Source: an uncultured Gemmiger sp.
Lineage (GTDB): Bacteria > Bacillota > Clostridia > Oscillospirales > Ruminococcaceae
Length of the DNA stretch: 57,588 nucleotides
Direction of reading: 5' to 3'
Assembly (NCBI GenBank): GCA_944388175.1
Contig: CALXHR010000011.1
Coordinates: 1 to 57,588 of the forward strand
The translations under genes were made by a program, and so were the position numbers. This document shows positions 25,119 through 33,093 of this stretch, one piece after another. The notes under the pieces were generated by a model that saw only the letters and a list, made by a program, of their open reading frames with translations, did not search any database and had not been told where the DNA came from. How positions within the stretch are numbered: the first letter of the stretch is position 1; every line of letters begins with the position of its first letter.

Positions 25119-26963
25119 TTAGCATTCGGGCGGCGTTGGGTCCCCAAAGTACAGCCCGTACCACAAAAGAAAGCTGTACACTGCCCAAATTTGGGTCATG
25201 CCCTGCGTGCGGCCGGCGCGGTGCGCTTCCAGCAGTTCGCACAGCGCGTCGGTGTCAAAAAAGCGCGCGGCCGCCGGGCTGGTGAACGCTTCGCGCACCC
25301 GCGTGTAATAGGGTTCCTGCCGCAGCCAGGCCGCCAGCGGTACCGGGAACCCGCGCTTTTTGCGCCGGGCCACGGCGCGCGGCAAACTGCGCGCGGCTGC
25401 GGCGCGCAGCGCCACTTTACCGCGGCGGCGCGTGCAGCGCAACCGGCGCGGCAGCCCCCGCGCCACAGCCCAGACTTCGCGGTCCAAAAACGGCACGCGC
25501 AGTTCGAGACCATGCGCCATGCTCATGCGGTCGGCCTTGCGCAAAATATCATAGGGCAGCCAGGTGTGCAGGTCCACCCACTGCAGCGCCGTCGGCTCGT
25601 CAAGGCCCGCGGCCGCGTCGAACCAGGGCCGGAACCGCCGCGCCGGGTCGGCGGCCGGCGGGTGTTTGAGGTAGCGGTCGCGCTCGGCCGGGGTGGCAAA
25701 CACATAATGGGCCCGCGCGCAGCGCTGCCAGGGTTGCTGCGCGCCGCGCTGCAAAAACCGGCAGCCCGGCAGGCAGCGGGCCAGCGCACGCCGCACCGCG
25801 CGCGGCAGCCTTTGCCAGGCCGCCGCGTGCACGCCCTGGCGGTACAGCGGGTAACCGCCGAAGAGTTCGTCCGCCCCCTCGCCCGAGAGGACAACCTTGA
25901 CTTTTTGCCGCGCGCTGCGGCACAGGAAATACAGCGGCACGGCGGCCGGGTTGGGCATCGGTTCGTCGTGGTACCACTGCACGGCGCGGGCCGCGGCAAA
26001 GAAATCGTCGGCGGTGACCTGCGTCTCGTGCAGGGGCACGCCCAGCGCCGCGGCCGTGGCGCGCGCGGCGTCCAGCTCGGAACAGTCCTGCTCGGCATAG
26101 CCGACCGTGAAGCACTGCAGCCGCGGCTGCTGCTGCGCAGCCTTGCACGCCGTCAGGGCGGAGTCCACCCCACCCGAGAGGAAACACCCGACTTCGACGT
26201 CAGCCAGGCGGTGGGCCGCCACACTGCCGGTAAAGGCCGCGTCGATATCCGCCGCCCACTGTGCCCGCGTGCGACCGGGGCGCGGCGCAAAGCGCAGCTG
26301 CGCAAAGCGGCGGCGCGTCAGGCGGCCGTTTTGCCACAGCAGGCTGTGGCCGGGCAGCAGCTCATACACGCCGGCAAACAGCGTCTCGCCGCCGGGCAGG
26401 TACTCGATGCTCAAAAAATCGGGCAGGGCGGCCGCGTTGAAGCGTTTTTCAAACGCCGGGTGGTCCAAAAACGCCTTGATCTCGCTGGCGAACAGCAGCG
26501 TTTCGCCGCGGCGGTACCAGTACAGCGGTTTGACGCCAAAGGGGTCCCGCGCGCAGAACAGCGTGCCGGCCTGGCGGTCCCACAGCGCAAAGGCGAACAT
26601 GCCGCGCAAGCGGGCGGGCAGGGCGGCGCCCCACTGCTCCCACCCGTGCAGCAGTACTTCGGTATCGCTGTGGGTGGCAAAGATATGCCCGGCGGCCGTC
26701 AGTTCAGCCGTGAGTTCGCGGTAGTTGTAAATTTCGCCGTTGAACACGCACACCAGGCTGCCGTCCTCATTACACATGGGCTGGGCGCCGCCCGCCAGGT
26801 CCACGATGGCCAGCCGCCGGTGCCCCAGCGCGGCGCGGGCGTCGGCAAAAATGCCCTCGCCGTCCGGCCCGCGGTGGGCGATGCGCGCCGTCATGGCCTG
26901 CACGGTGCGCCGCGCGGCGGCCGGGTCCTGCCCGGGCGAGATAAATCCTGCGATCCCACACAT
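25119..26963 (-). CDS. asnB: Glutamine-dependent asparagine synthase family amidotransferase (copy 1)
   Basis: An AsnB-type enzyme (614 aa): N-terminal glutaminase (class II, catalytic Cys2 in MCGIAGF, IAHRGPDG, NGEIYNY) and C-terminal ATP-pyrophosphatase amide-forming domain (CFLSGGVDSAL, about residues 260-267; VVLSGEGADELFGGY; MSMAHGLELRVPFLD). Start ATG 26963-26961 places Cys at position 2; the GTG two codons earlier would bury the nucleophile and sits too close to the GGGGAG. The family makes asparagine but also amidates peptidoglycan (AsnH on D-Asp, LtsA/AsnB on diaminopimelate). Directly downstream of an AslFm-like ligase (27-bp gap), a wall role is plausible. It pairs with a second, inverted copy at 28324-30156. 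Confidence 0.93.
   Translation of the reverse strand: MCGIAGFISPGQDPAAARRTVQAMTARIAHRGPDGEGIFADARAALGHRRLAIVDLAGGAQPMCNEDGSLVCVFNGEIYNYRELTAELTAAGHIFATHSDTEVLLHGWEQWGAALPARLRGMFAFALWDRQAGTLFCARDPFGVKPLYWYRRGETLLFASEIKAFLDHPAFEKRFNAAALPDFLSIEYLPGGETLFAGVYELLPGHSLLWQNGRLTRRRFAQLRFAPRPGRTRAQWAADIDAAFTGSVAAHRLADVEVGCFLSGGVDSALTACKAAQQQPRLQCFTVGYAEQDCSELDAARATAAALGVPLHETQVTADDFFAAARAVQWYHDEPMPNPAAVPLYFLCRSARQKVKVVLSGEGADELFGGYPLYRQGVHAAAWQRLPRAVRRALARCLPGCRFLQRGAQQPWQRCARAHYVFATPAERDRYLKHPPAADPARRFRPWFDAAAGLDEPTALQWVDLHTWLPYDILRKADRMSMAHGLELRVPFLDREVWAVARGLPRRLRCTRRRGKVALRAAAARSLPRAVARRKKRGFPVPLAAWLRQEPYYTRVREAFTSPAAARFFDTDALCELLEAHRAGRTQGMTQIWAVYSFLLWYGLYFGDPTPPEC
26520..26669 (-). repeat. Inverted repeat arm within asnB copy 1
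   Basis: This segment encodes the DTEVLLHGWEQWGAAL to FGVKPLY part of the glutaminase domain. Compared by eye with 28612-28762 on the other strand it is about 85-90% identical, with perfect runs of 17-21 bp (for example CAGTGGGGCGCCGCCCTGC). The arms face each other about 2 kb apart. Confidence 0.8.
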
Positions 26964-26990
26964 CGGCACTCTCCCCTTTCTCTGGTTGCA

Positions 26991-28211
26991 TCACAGCGCG
27001 CCGGCGCGCCACTGCGCCCCCACCTTGCGCCAGTACCCGGCCTGGCGCAGCAAAAACCAGACCCGCCGGGCCGGGCCCTCGCCGTCTGCCAGCAGGTGGC
27101 GGCGGCCGCGCCCGCGGCGGCGCAAAACGGCGGCGCGCTGCAGCGCGGCCCGGCCGGGGCAAAACCGCCGCACGACGCCCCAGGGCGCCGTGTACCACAC
27201 CGCCGGGCGCAGCGCCGGGGCCGCGGGCGGGCGGCCGTCCAGCAGGTCGGCGGCCAGGGGCAGTGCCAGGTTGGCCCCGGCCGCCGTGCACGCGTAGGAC
27301 GAACGCCCCGGGCGGGGGTTCATCTCAAACAGAACGGGTTCGCCGCCCGGTGCGTATTTGAGGTCAAAATTGGCAAAACCGCGCCAGCCGCTTTGTTGCA
27401 GCAGCGCGCGCAGCGCCGCCAGCAGCGCCGCGTCCTGCCGGGCGGGTTCCACCAGCAGCGCCGCGTAGTTACCGGTGCCTTCGGGCGTGCGCTCCTGCAA
27501 CAGCACCTGCGCCTGCACGGCCCAGGCCGCCGTGCCGTCCTGCGCGCAGTAGATATTGACGACGCCAAGGGCAGTGTCCGGCCCGGGGATGTATTCCTGC
27601 ACGAGCCAGCCGCCGCGGTAGCCACCCTGCGCCGCCGCGGCGGCGCAGGCCCCCAGTTGCGCGCGGTCCTGCGCTAGGTATACCTTGCGCTTGCCGGCAA
27701 ACCGGCAGGGCGCATACGCCGCCTGGTCGGCCGGTTTGACGACGGCCGGCCAGCCGAACGGCAATGCTGTGGGCAGCGGCGCGCCGGGCCCCAGCAGGAC
27801 GGTTTGCGGCGTGCGCAGCCCCTGCGCGGCGCAGGCCGCGGCAAAGCCCGGTTTTTGCCCCAGCCGCTGTACCAGCGCCGGCGGCGGGCAGGCAAAGCGG
27901 TAGTGCGCCGCCAGTGCGCTTTGGCAGCGCGCCAGCTGCAGGGCGTAGTCGTCGGCACAGGGCACCAGCAGCCGCGCCTGCCCGGGGAAGGCGCGCGCCA
28001 CCGCCGCCAGCGTGCGCACAAGCACGGCGTCACAGCCCAGATCCTGCCGGCACACCACCGTTTGCAGCAGCCGCGTGGCGGCCAGCGCCGGCAGCGCACG
28101 GCGGCAGACCGCGACGCTGCGCACGCCGAATGCTTCCCAAAAGCTGCGCGCCATGCCGTAGACGTTGGCGTCGCCGCCGAGCAGAACCGGCAAAACCCCA
28201 GGCACAGGCAT
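26991..28211 (-). CDS. ATP-grasp ligase related to D-aspartate ligase AslFm
   Basis: A 406-aa ATP-grasp protein. The N-terminal VLLGGDANVYGMARSFWEAFG, then LVPCADDYALQLARCQSAL, PAVVKPADQAAY, the ATP-grasp core LVQEYIPGPDTALGVVNIYC, GTGNYAALL, GFANFDLKYAPGG and the metal-binding FEMNPRPGRSSYAC all match the AslFm type, which ligates D-Asp to the stem-peptide lysine in Enterococcus faecium. The C-terminal 60 residues are Arg-rich and may bind membrane or wall precursor. Start ATG 28211-28209 has GCGAGG just upstream. First gene of a pair with asnB, mirroring the E. faecium link of D-Asp ligation and amidation. The actual amino acid substrate is inference. Confidence 0.7.
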   Translation of the reverse strand: MPVPGVLPVLLGGDANVYGMARSFWEAFGVRSVAVCRRALPALAATRLLQTVVCRQDLGCDAVLVRTLAAVARAFPGQARLLVPCADDYALQLARCQSALAAHYRFACPPPALVQRLGQKPGFAAACAAQGLRTPQTVLLGPGAPLPTALPFGWPAVVKPADQAAYAPCRFAGKRKVYLAQDRAQLGACAAAAAQGGYRGGWLVQEYIPGPDTALGVVNIYCAQDGTAAWAVQAQVLLQERTPEGTGNYAALLVEPARQDAALLAALRALLQQSGWRGFANFDLKYAPGGEPVLFEMNPRPGRSSYACTAAGANLALPLAADLLDGRPPAAPALRPAVWYTAPWGVVRRFCPGRAALQRAAVLRRRGRGRRHLLADGEGPARRVWFLLRQAGYWRKVGAQWRAGAL

Positions 28212-28323
28212 CCCCCCTCGCCTTAGTGTATGACGAAGGGGGCCGGCTATGCGCCAACGCCCGTGGTTGCCGCGGCGTTTTTGCGCATACTATACGGCAG
28301 TGTGAGGAGAGGAGGGAACGCCC
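28212..28323. promoter_or_regulatory. Divergent promoter region of the two ligase/asnB pairs
   Basis: This 112-bp region drives the AslFm-like-asnB pair leftwards and the asnB-murE pair rightwards. On the plus strand TTGCCG (28267-28272) precedes a CATACTATAC -10 region at about 28286-28295; on the minus strand TACACT (28230-28225) is a possible -10 with a poor -35. AGGAGAGGAGG precedes the plus-strand ATG. Sharing one region suggests co-regulation. Confidence 0.45.
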
Positions 28324-30156
28324 ATGTGCGGGATTGCCGGGTATATCGCCGGGCAGGGCGCGGCCAGCGCCGCCGTATTGCAGGCGATGCTGGCGTGCAT
28401 CGCCCACCGCGGGCCGGACGGCCAGGGCGCGTTTGTGGAAGGCGCGGCTGCGCTGGGGCACCGGCGGCTGGCCGTGATTGACGAGGACTGCGGCCCCCAG
28501 CCGATGGCTAACGAGGACGGCCGCCTGGTGTGCGTATACAACGGCGAAATTTACAACTATCAGGCACTCACCGCCGAGCTGACGGCCGCCGGGCACGCCT
28601 TTGCGACCCGCTGCGACACCGAGGTGCTGCTGCACGGGTGGGAACAGTGGGGCGCCGCCCTGCTGCCGCGGCTGCGCGGGATGTTTGCCTTTGCGTTGTG
28701 GGACCGCGCGGCCGGCACGCTGTTCTGTGCGCGGGACGCGTTTGGCGTCAAACCGCTGTACTACTGCCGCACGGCGGACGGCACACTGCTGTTTGCCAGC
28801 GAAATCAAGGCGTTTTTGGACCACCCGGCCTTTACAAAGCGCCTGAACGAACCGCAGCTGGAACGCTACCTGAGCTGCCAGTACTCGCCGGGGGAGGAGA
28901 CGTTTTTTGCCGGCGTGTACAAACTCCCGCCGGGGCACTGGCTGACGTTTGACGGGCAAACGCTGCGCCGCGGGCGCTGGTGGGCCCCGGTGTTTGCGCC
29001 GGACGCTGCCCCGGATGATGCGCCCGCCGCCCTGGACGAAGCGCTGCGCGGCAGCGTAGCGGCGCACCTGGCGGCCGACGGGCCGGTGGCGGGGTTTCTT
29101 TCGGCAGGGGTAGACTCGGCCTATATCACGGCGCTGGCGCGGCCCAAGCACTGCTATACCGTCGGCTATGCCGAGGGGCGGTACGACGAATCCCCGGCCG
29201 CCGGGCGGCTGGCGGCGGCCCTGGGGGTGCAGGACCATGTTGTGCGCATCACGCCCGAGGCGTTTTGGGCCGCGCTGCCCGCCGTGCAGTACCACATGGA
29301 CGAACCGCTGGCCGACGCGGCCGCCGTGGCGCTGTACCTTTTGTGCTGCGAAGCCGCGCGCGGCGGCAAGGTTGTGCTCTCGGGCGAGGGGGCGGACGAA
29401 TTGTGCGGCGGGTACAACATCTACCGCGAGCCGTTCACCGCCCGCTGGTACGGCCGCCTGCCGGCCGCTTTGCGCCGGGCGCTGGGCGCGCTGGCCGGGC
29501 GGTTGCCGGCGGTGCCCGGCGTCAATTTTATCGCACGGCGCGGCGTACCGCTGGCGCAGCGCTACTACGGCCCCACGGCCCTGCTGGACGAACGTGCCAA
29601 GCGCCGCCTGCTGCGCCGCTATACCGGCGCGGGCGACCCGCGTCTGCTGGCGCGCCCCGTATGGACGGCCAGCGCCGGGCTGGACCCCGTGACCCGCATG
29701 CAGGCCTGCGACCTGGCGCTGTGGCTGCCCGGCGATATTTTGCTGAAAGCCGACAAGATGAGCATGGCGCATGGCCTCGAACTGCGCGTGCCGTTTTTGG
29801 ACCACGCCGTGTGGAACGCCGCCCGCCGCCTGCCCCCGGCCGCCAAGGCCGACGCCCGTCAGACCAAGCGGGCGCTGCGCGCCGCGGCCGCCCGCCGCCT
29901 GCCCGGCGCCGACGCGGCCCGCCCCAAGCGGGGGTTCCCGGTGCCGGTGCGGGACTGGCTGCGGCAGGAGCGCTGGGCCGCCCCCGTGCGCGCGGCGTTT
30001 GACCGCCCGGCGGCCGCACGGTTCTTTTGCGTGCGGCGGCTGCATAGGATGCTACGGCAGCACCTGCGCGGCACGCGCGACAACTGGCGGCAGATTTTTT
30101 GCATCTACTGCTTTTTGGTGTGGTACGAACAATATTTTGAGGGGGATGCGCCATGA
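28324..30156 (+). CDS. asnB: Glutamine-dependent asparagine synthase family amidotransferase (copy 2)
   Basis: A second AsnB-type enzyme (610 aa), close to copy 1 in its glutaminase half: MCGIAGY with Cys2, IAHRGPDGQG, NGEIYNYQALTAELTAAGH. The ATP-pyrophosphatase loop reads GFLSAGVDSAY (about residue 260), with Ala where the family and copy 1 have Gly (SGGVDS). VVLSGEGADELCGGY and MSMAHGLELRVPFLD are intact. The synthetase half differs much more from copy 1, so acceptors probably differ. The stop overlaps the start of the murE-like gene by ATGA, so the two are translationally coupled, pointing to amidation of a peptidoglycan precursor rather than free asparagine synthesis. Confidence 0.92.
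   Translation: MCGIAGYIAGQGAASAAVLQAMLACIAHRGPDGQGAFVEGAAALGHRRLAVIDEDCGPQPMANEDGRLVCVYNGEIYNYQALTAELTAAGHAFATRCDTEVLLHGWEQWGAALLPRLRGMFAFALWDRAAGTLFCARDAFGVKPLYYCRTADGTLLFASEIKAFLDHPAFTKRLNEPQLERYLSCQYSPGEETFFAGVYKLPPGHWLTFDGQTLRRGRWWAPVFAPDAAPDDAPAALDEALRGSVAAHLAADGPVAGFLSAGVDSAYITALARPKHCYTVGYAEGRYDESPAAGRLAAALGVQDHVVRITPEAFWAALPAVQYHMDEPLADAAAVALYLLCCEAARGGKVVLSGEGADELCGGYNIYREPFTARWYGRLPAALRRALGALAGRLPAVPGVNFIARRGVPLAQRYYGPTALLDERAKRRLLRRYTGAGDPRLLARPVWTASAGLDPVTRMQACDLALWLPGDILLKADKMSMAHGLELRVPFLDHAVWNAARRLPPAAKADARQTKRALRAAAARRLPGADAARPKRGFPVPVRDWLRQERWAAPVRAAFDRPAAARFFCVRRLHRMLRQHLRGTRDNWRQIFCIYCFLVWYEQYFEGDAP
28612..28762 (+). repeat. Inverted repeat arm within asnB copy 2
   Basis: Partner of 26520-26669 in inverted orientation, about 85-90% identical by eye. 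Recombination between the arms would invert the segment carrying the 5' parts of both asnB genes and the AslFm-like gene. Confidence 0.8.
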
Positions 30157-31634
30157 AGCTGTGCGAACTTTTGCCGGCGGCGGGCGGTGTGCTGTTGCAG
30201 GGCGACCCGCGCGCCGAGGTGCGGGCGCTGTGCTGTGATTCCCGCGCGGTGACGCCGGGTGCGCTGTTCGTCTGCCTGCCGGGGCGGCATGCCGACGGGC
30301 ACAATTTTGCGGCGGCCGCCGTGCGCGCCGGGGCCATGGGTGTTGTGTGCGAGCACCCGGTGCCCGGCCTGCCGCCGGGGACGCCGGCGGCGCAGGTACC
30401 GCACGCGCGCGCGGCGCTGGCGCAGCTGGCCTGCCGTTTGTACGGCGACCCCGCGCGCCGCATGACGATGATCGGCGTGACCGGCACCAAAGGCAAAACG
30501 ACGGTGGCCTGGCTGCTGGCCGCCATGCTGGCAGCGGCCGGGCGCAAGGCCGGCGTGCTGGGCACCAACGGCGCGCAGTGGCCGGGGCACCGTGTGCCGC
30601 TGCCCCGCACAACGCCCGAGAGCAGCGACCTGCAGGCGCTGCTGCGGCGCATGGCCGACGACGGCTGCGACGCCTGCGTGATGGAAGTTTCCAGCCTGGG
30701 GCTGCAGCAGCACCGCGTCGACGGCATTTTGTTTGACATCGGCATCTTTACCAACCTTTCGCCCGACCACATCGGCCCCGGCGAACACGCCGACTTTGCC
30801 GAGTACCTGGCCTGCAAGAGCGAACTGTTCCGCCGCTGCCGTGTCGGCGTCGTCAACGCCGACGACCCCCACGCCGCGGCCGTGCTGGTGCGCCACACCT
30901 GCCGCGTGGTGCGCTACGGCGTGCAGAACTCGGCCGCCTGGCGCGCTTTGCCCGGCTGGCAGCCGCGGCGCGCGCCCGGCTTTTTGGGCGTGGATTTTAC
31001 CGCCGTGACCCCTGCCGGGCAGGCGCTGCGCTGCCGCGTGGGCATGCCGGGGCGCTACAGCGTGTACAACGCGCTGGCCGCGCTGGCCGCCGCCGGCGTG
31101 CTGGACCTGCCGCACACCGCCATGCAAACCGGGCTACAAAGTTGCGTGGTGCGCGGCCGCACCGAGGTGGTGCCGCTGAACGCGCCGTTTACCGTGGTGC
31201 TGGACTACGCCCACAACGCCGCGGCGGCCCAAAGCGTGCTGCGCGCGCTGCGCGCCTGCCGCCCGGCGCGGCTGGTGGCGCTGTTTGGCTGCGGGGGCGG
31301 GCGCAGCCGGGTGCGCCGCTTTGGCATGGGCGAAGCCTGCGCCCGCCTGGCCGACGCCTGCATCGTGACCGAGGACAACAGCCGCGGCGAGCCGCTAGAC
31401 GCCATCTGGGCCGATATCCGCGCCGGTATGCGGCGCGGCGGCCCGGGGACGCCCTGCGTGCTGATTGCCGACCGGCGCAAGGCACTGTACTACGCGCTGG
31501 GCCACGCCCGCCCCGGCGATATCCTTGCCGTGCTGGGCAAAGGGCACGAGACGACGCTGCAGCGCGGGGCCGAGACCCTGCCCTTTGACGAGCGGGAGAT
31601 CATCCAGACCTACATGCGCGAAAAACAGGCATAA
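30153..31634 (+). CDS. MurE-like UDP-MurNAc-dipeptide ligase
   Basis: A Mur ligase (493 aa) of the MurE type, which adds the third residue to UDP-MurNAc-L-Ala-D-Glu. The uridine-binding N-terminus has CCDSRAVTPGALFVCLPG; the ATP loop is GVTGTKGKTT (about 108-117); TTPESSDLQ, EVSSLGLQQHR and the lysine normally carbamylated (LACKSELF, Lys222) are present. The substrate motif that is DNPR in diaminopimelate-adding enzymes reads DNSR (about 408-411), and the GCGGDRDxxKRPxMG block reads GCGGGRSRVRRFGMG. It may be a specialised paralogue. It overlaps asnB copy 2 by 4 bp; a hairpin at 31640 ends the unit. Whether a standard murE exists elsewhere is unknown. Confidence 0.88.
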   Translation: MKLCELLPAAGGVLLQGDPRAEVRALCCDSRAVTPGALFVCLPGRHADGHNFAAAAVRAGAMGVVCEHPVPGLPPGTPAAQVPHARAALAQLACRLYGDPARRMTMIGVTGTKGKTTVAWLLAAMLAAAGRKAGVLGTNGAQWPGHRVPLPRTTPESSDLQALLRRMADDGCDACVMEVSSLGLQQHRVDGILFDIGIFTNLSPDHIGPGEHADFAEYLACKSELFRRCRVGVVNADDPHAAAVLVRHTCRVVRYGVQNSAAWRALPGWQPRRAPGFLGVDFTAVTPAGQALRCRVGMPGRYSVYNALAALAAAGVLDLPHTAMQTGLQSCVVRGRTEVVPLNAPFTVVLDYAHNAAAAQSVLRALRACRPARLVALFGCGGGRSRVRRFGMGEACARLADACIVTEDNSRGEPLDAIWADIRAGMRRGGPGTPCVLIADRRKALYYALGHARPGDILAVLGKGHETTLQRGAETLPFDEREIIQTYMREKQA

Positions 31635-31639
31635 CAAAG

Positions 31640-31672
31640 CCGCGCCGCCCTGTGCCAAACAGGGCGGCGCGG
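31640..31672. terminator. Hairpin between the convergent murE-like gene and rsuA
   Basis: CCGCGCCGCCCTG (31640-31652) and CAGGGCGGCGCGG (31660-31672) form a 13-bp perfect stem with a 7-nt loop, followed by AAATTTTG on the plus strand. T-tracts are short on both sides but the position between convergent genes supports termination both ways. Confidence 0.7.
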
Positions 31673-31725
31673 AAATTTTGTATGAAGTTCTGTATGTTTT
31701 TTGCTCTGCGGGCGCGCGGCGCGCG

Positions 31726-32442
31726 TCACCGCCCGCTTTGCAACGCCGTCAGCTCCGTCTGCGTCAGTTCCCGGTACTGGCCGGGGGCCAGCGCGGGGTC
31801 CAGCGCCACGCCGCCGATGCTTTCGCGGTGCAGCGCGTTGACGCCCGCGCCAAAGACGCCGAACATCCGCTTGATCTGGTGGTAGACGCCCTGGCGCAGC
31901 GTCACGCGCACCGTGCAGGGGTCTGCCCCGGCCGGTTCGACCCGGGCGGGGGCCAGCGTCTGGCCGTCGGCCAGCGTGACGCCCGCCGCAAACCCGGCGC
32001 GCATTTCCGGCGTCAGCGGCGTGTCCAGCGTGACAAGGTAGACTTTTTCGACATGGTGCGTCGGCGCAAGCAGGTCGTGCGCCAGCGCGCCGTCGTCGGT
32101 CAGCAGCACAAAGCCGGTGCTGGTTTTGTCTAGCCGGCCGGCCGGGAACAGCTGCCGCCGGGGGTAGGCGGCGGCCACCAGGTCCGCCACGGTGGTGTCG
32201 CGTTTGTCCCGGCTGGCGCTGACGACGCCCGCCGGTTTGTTGAGCATGATGTAGACGTATTTCTGGTACGCCCCCGCCAGCGGCGCGCCGTCCAGCGCCA
32301 GGGCGGCGGTTTCGTCCACCTGCGCGTCGGCCTGTTTGCACACGGCCCCCGCCACCGCCACGCGGCCTTTGGCGATGGCTTTGCGGCTTTCGCTGCGGGT
32401 CATGCCGGTGCGCGCGGCCAGCAGTTTGTCCAGCCGCATCAT
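31726..32442 (-). CDS. rsuA: RsuA-family 16S rRNA pseudouridine synthase
   Basis: A 238-aa pseudouridine synthase of the RsuA/RluB/E/F group, probably modifying 16S rRNA. It has an N-terminal S4 domain (MRLDKLLAARTGMTRSESRKAI) and the catalytic LFPAGRLDKTSTGFVLLT with the conserved Asp, then EKVYLVTL and QGVYHQIKRMFGVFG. Start ATG 32442-32440 overlaps the ybaK stop (ATGA), and AGGAG lies upstream. Cotranscribed with ybaK. Confidence 0.93.
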   Translation of the reverse strand: MMRLDKLLAARTGMTRSESRKAIAKGRVAVAGAVCKQADAQVDETAALALDGAPLAGAYQKYVYIMLNKPAGVVSASRDKRDTTVADLVAAAYPRRQLFPAGRLDKTSTGFVLLTDDGALAHDLLAPTHHVEKVYLVTLDTPLTPEMRAGFAAGVTLADGQTLAPARVEPAGADPCTVRVTLRQGVYHQIKRMFGVFGAGVNALHRESIGGVALDPALAPGQYRELTQTELTALQSGR

Positions 32443-32933
32443 GCCGGGTGCTCCTGCGTGATCGCCGCCGTCTTGCCGCGCACGGCGCGGATAAGGTCGG
32501 CGGGTGCGCACTCGATCTGGGTGCCGATGCGCCCACCCGAGACCAGCATCGACGGCTGGGCCAGGCAGCTCTCGTCAAACACTGTCAGGTACTGCTTTTT
32601 CATGCCCACCGGGCTGCACCCGCCGCGGATGTAGCCGGTGACTTTGTTGATGTCCGCCACATGGATCATCGCTACGCTTTTGACGCCGGCGGCTTTGGCG
32701 GCTTTTTTGAGGTCGAGTTCCGCCAGAACCGGCACGACGAACACATAATAGTTGCGGTCTGCCCCCTGGGTGACCAGCGTCTTGAACACCCGCGCGGGGT
32801 CCTGCCCGGTCAGCCGCGCCACCGTGGCGCCATCGACGGCCTGGCCTTCCTCATGCGGGTATTCGTGCGCGGTGTAGGCGATTTTGGCGCGCTCCAGCAT
32901 GCGCATGGCGTTGGTTTTGGCTTCTTTGCCCAT
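32439..32933 (-). CDS. ybaK: YbaK/EbsC-type aminoacyl-tRNA deacylase
   Basis: A 164-aa YbaK-family editing protein, which clears misacylated Cys-tRNA(Pro) in trans. Visible: KTNAMRMLERAKIAYTAHEYPHEE, ARVFKTLVTQG (Lys of the active site), YVFVVPVLAELDLKKAAKAAG, and YIRGGCSPVGMKKQYLTVFDES. ATG 32933-32931 is chosen over an upstream open frame because GGGGAGG precedes it and MGKEAKTNAM is the usual start. It overlaps rsuA by 4 bp. Confidence 0.93.
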   Translation of the reverse strand: MGKEAKTNAMRMLERAKIAYTAHEYPHEEGQAVDGATVARLTGQDPARVFKTLVTQGADRNYYVFVVPVLAELDLKKAAKAAGVKSVAMIHVADINKVTGYIRGGCSPVGMKKQYLTVFDESCLAQPSMLVSGGRIGTQIECAPADLIRAVRGKTAAITQEHPA

Positions 32934-32982
32934 GGCGGGCCCCCTCCCCGGCGGGCGGGCCGCCGTTTGTTTGCTGCCTTTT

Positions 32983-33011
32983 ATTATAAAGCGGCGGCAA
33001 CGTTTGCGCAA
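32983..33011 (-). promoter_or_regulatory. Promoter of ybaK-rsuA
   Basis: TTGCGC (33011-33006) and TATAAT (32988-32983) with a 17-bp spacer on the minus strand. Its -35 lies only 4 bp from the -35 of the divergent aroF promoter, so the two promoters are back to back. Confidence 0.75.
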
Positions 33012-33015
33012 GGGG

Positions 33016-33044
33016 TTGACTTTAGCAGTTTAAAGTGCTAAAAT
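33016..33044 (+). promoter_or_regulatory. aroF: Promoter of the DAHP synthase gene
   Basis: TTGACT (33016-33021) and TAAAAT (33039-33044), spacer 17 bp. Near-consensus. Confidence 0.88.
33021..33042 (+). promoter_or_regulatory. Inverted repeat operator inside the aroF promoter
   Basis: TTTAGCA (33021-33027) and TGCTAAA (33036-33042) are a perfect 7-bp inverted repeat with an 8-bp spacer, filling the -35/-10 interval and touching the -10. A dimeric repressor bound here would block polymerase. The regulator is not identified; an aromatic amino acid repressor is a guess from context. Confidence 0.55.
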
Positions 33045-33093
33045 CCCGGTATCAGAAATTTTGCCAACGGATATAGACAGGGAGAGTACCGCC

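Noticed and set aside
26964-26969. GTG start two codons earlier for asnB copy 1
   Set aside because: It would put the catalytic Cys at position 4 and lies almost on the ribosome binding site; the class II glutaminase needs Cys as residue 2.
25119-30156. A transposon or composite element bounded by the inverted asnB copies
   Set aside because: The repeats are inside coding domains, there is no transposase, target duplication or terminal repeat, and base composition matches the rest; paralogy explains the symmetry.
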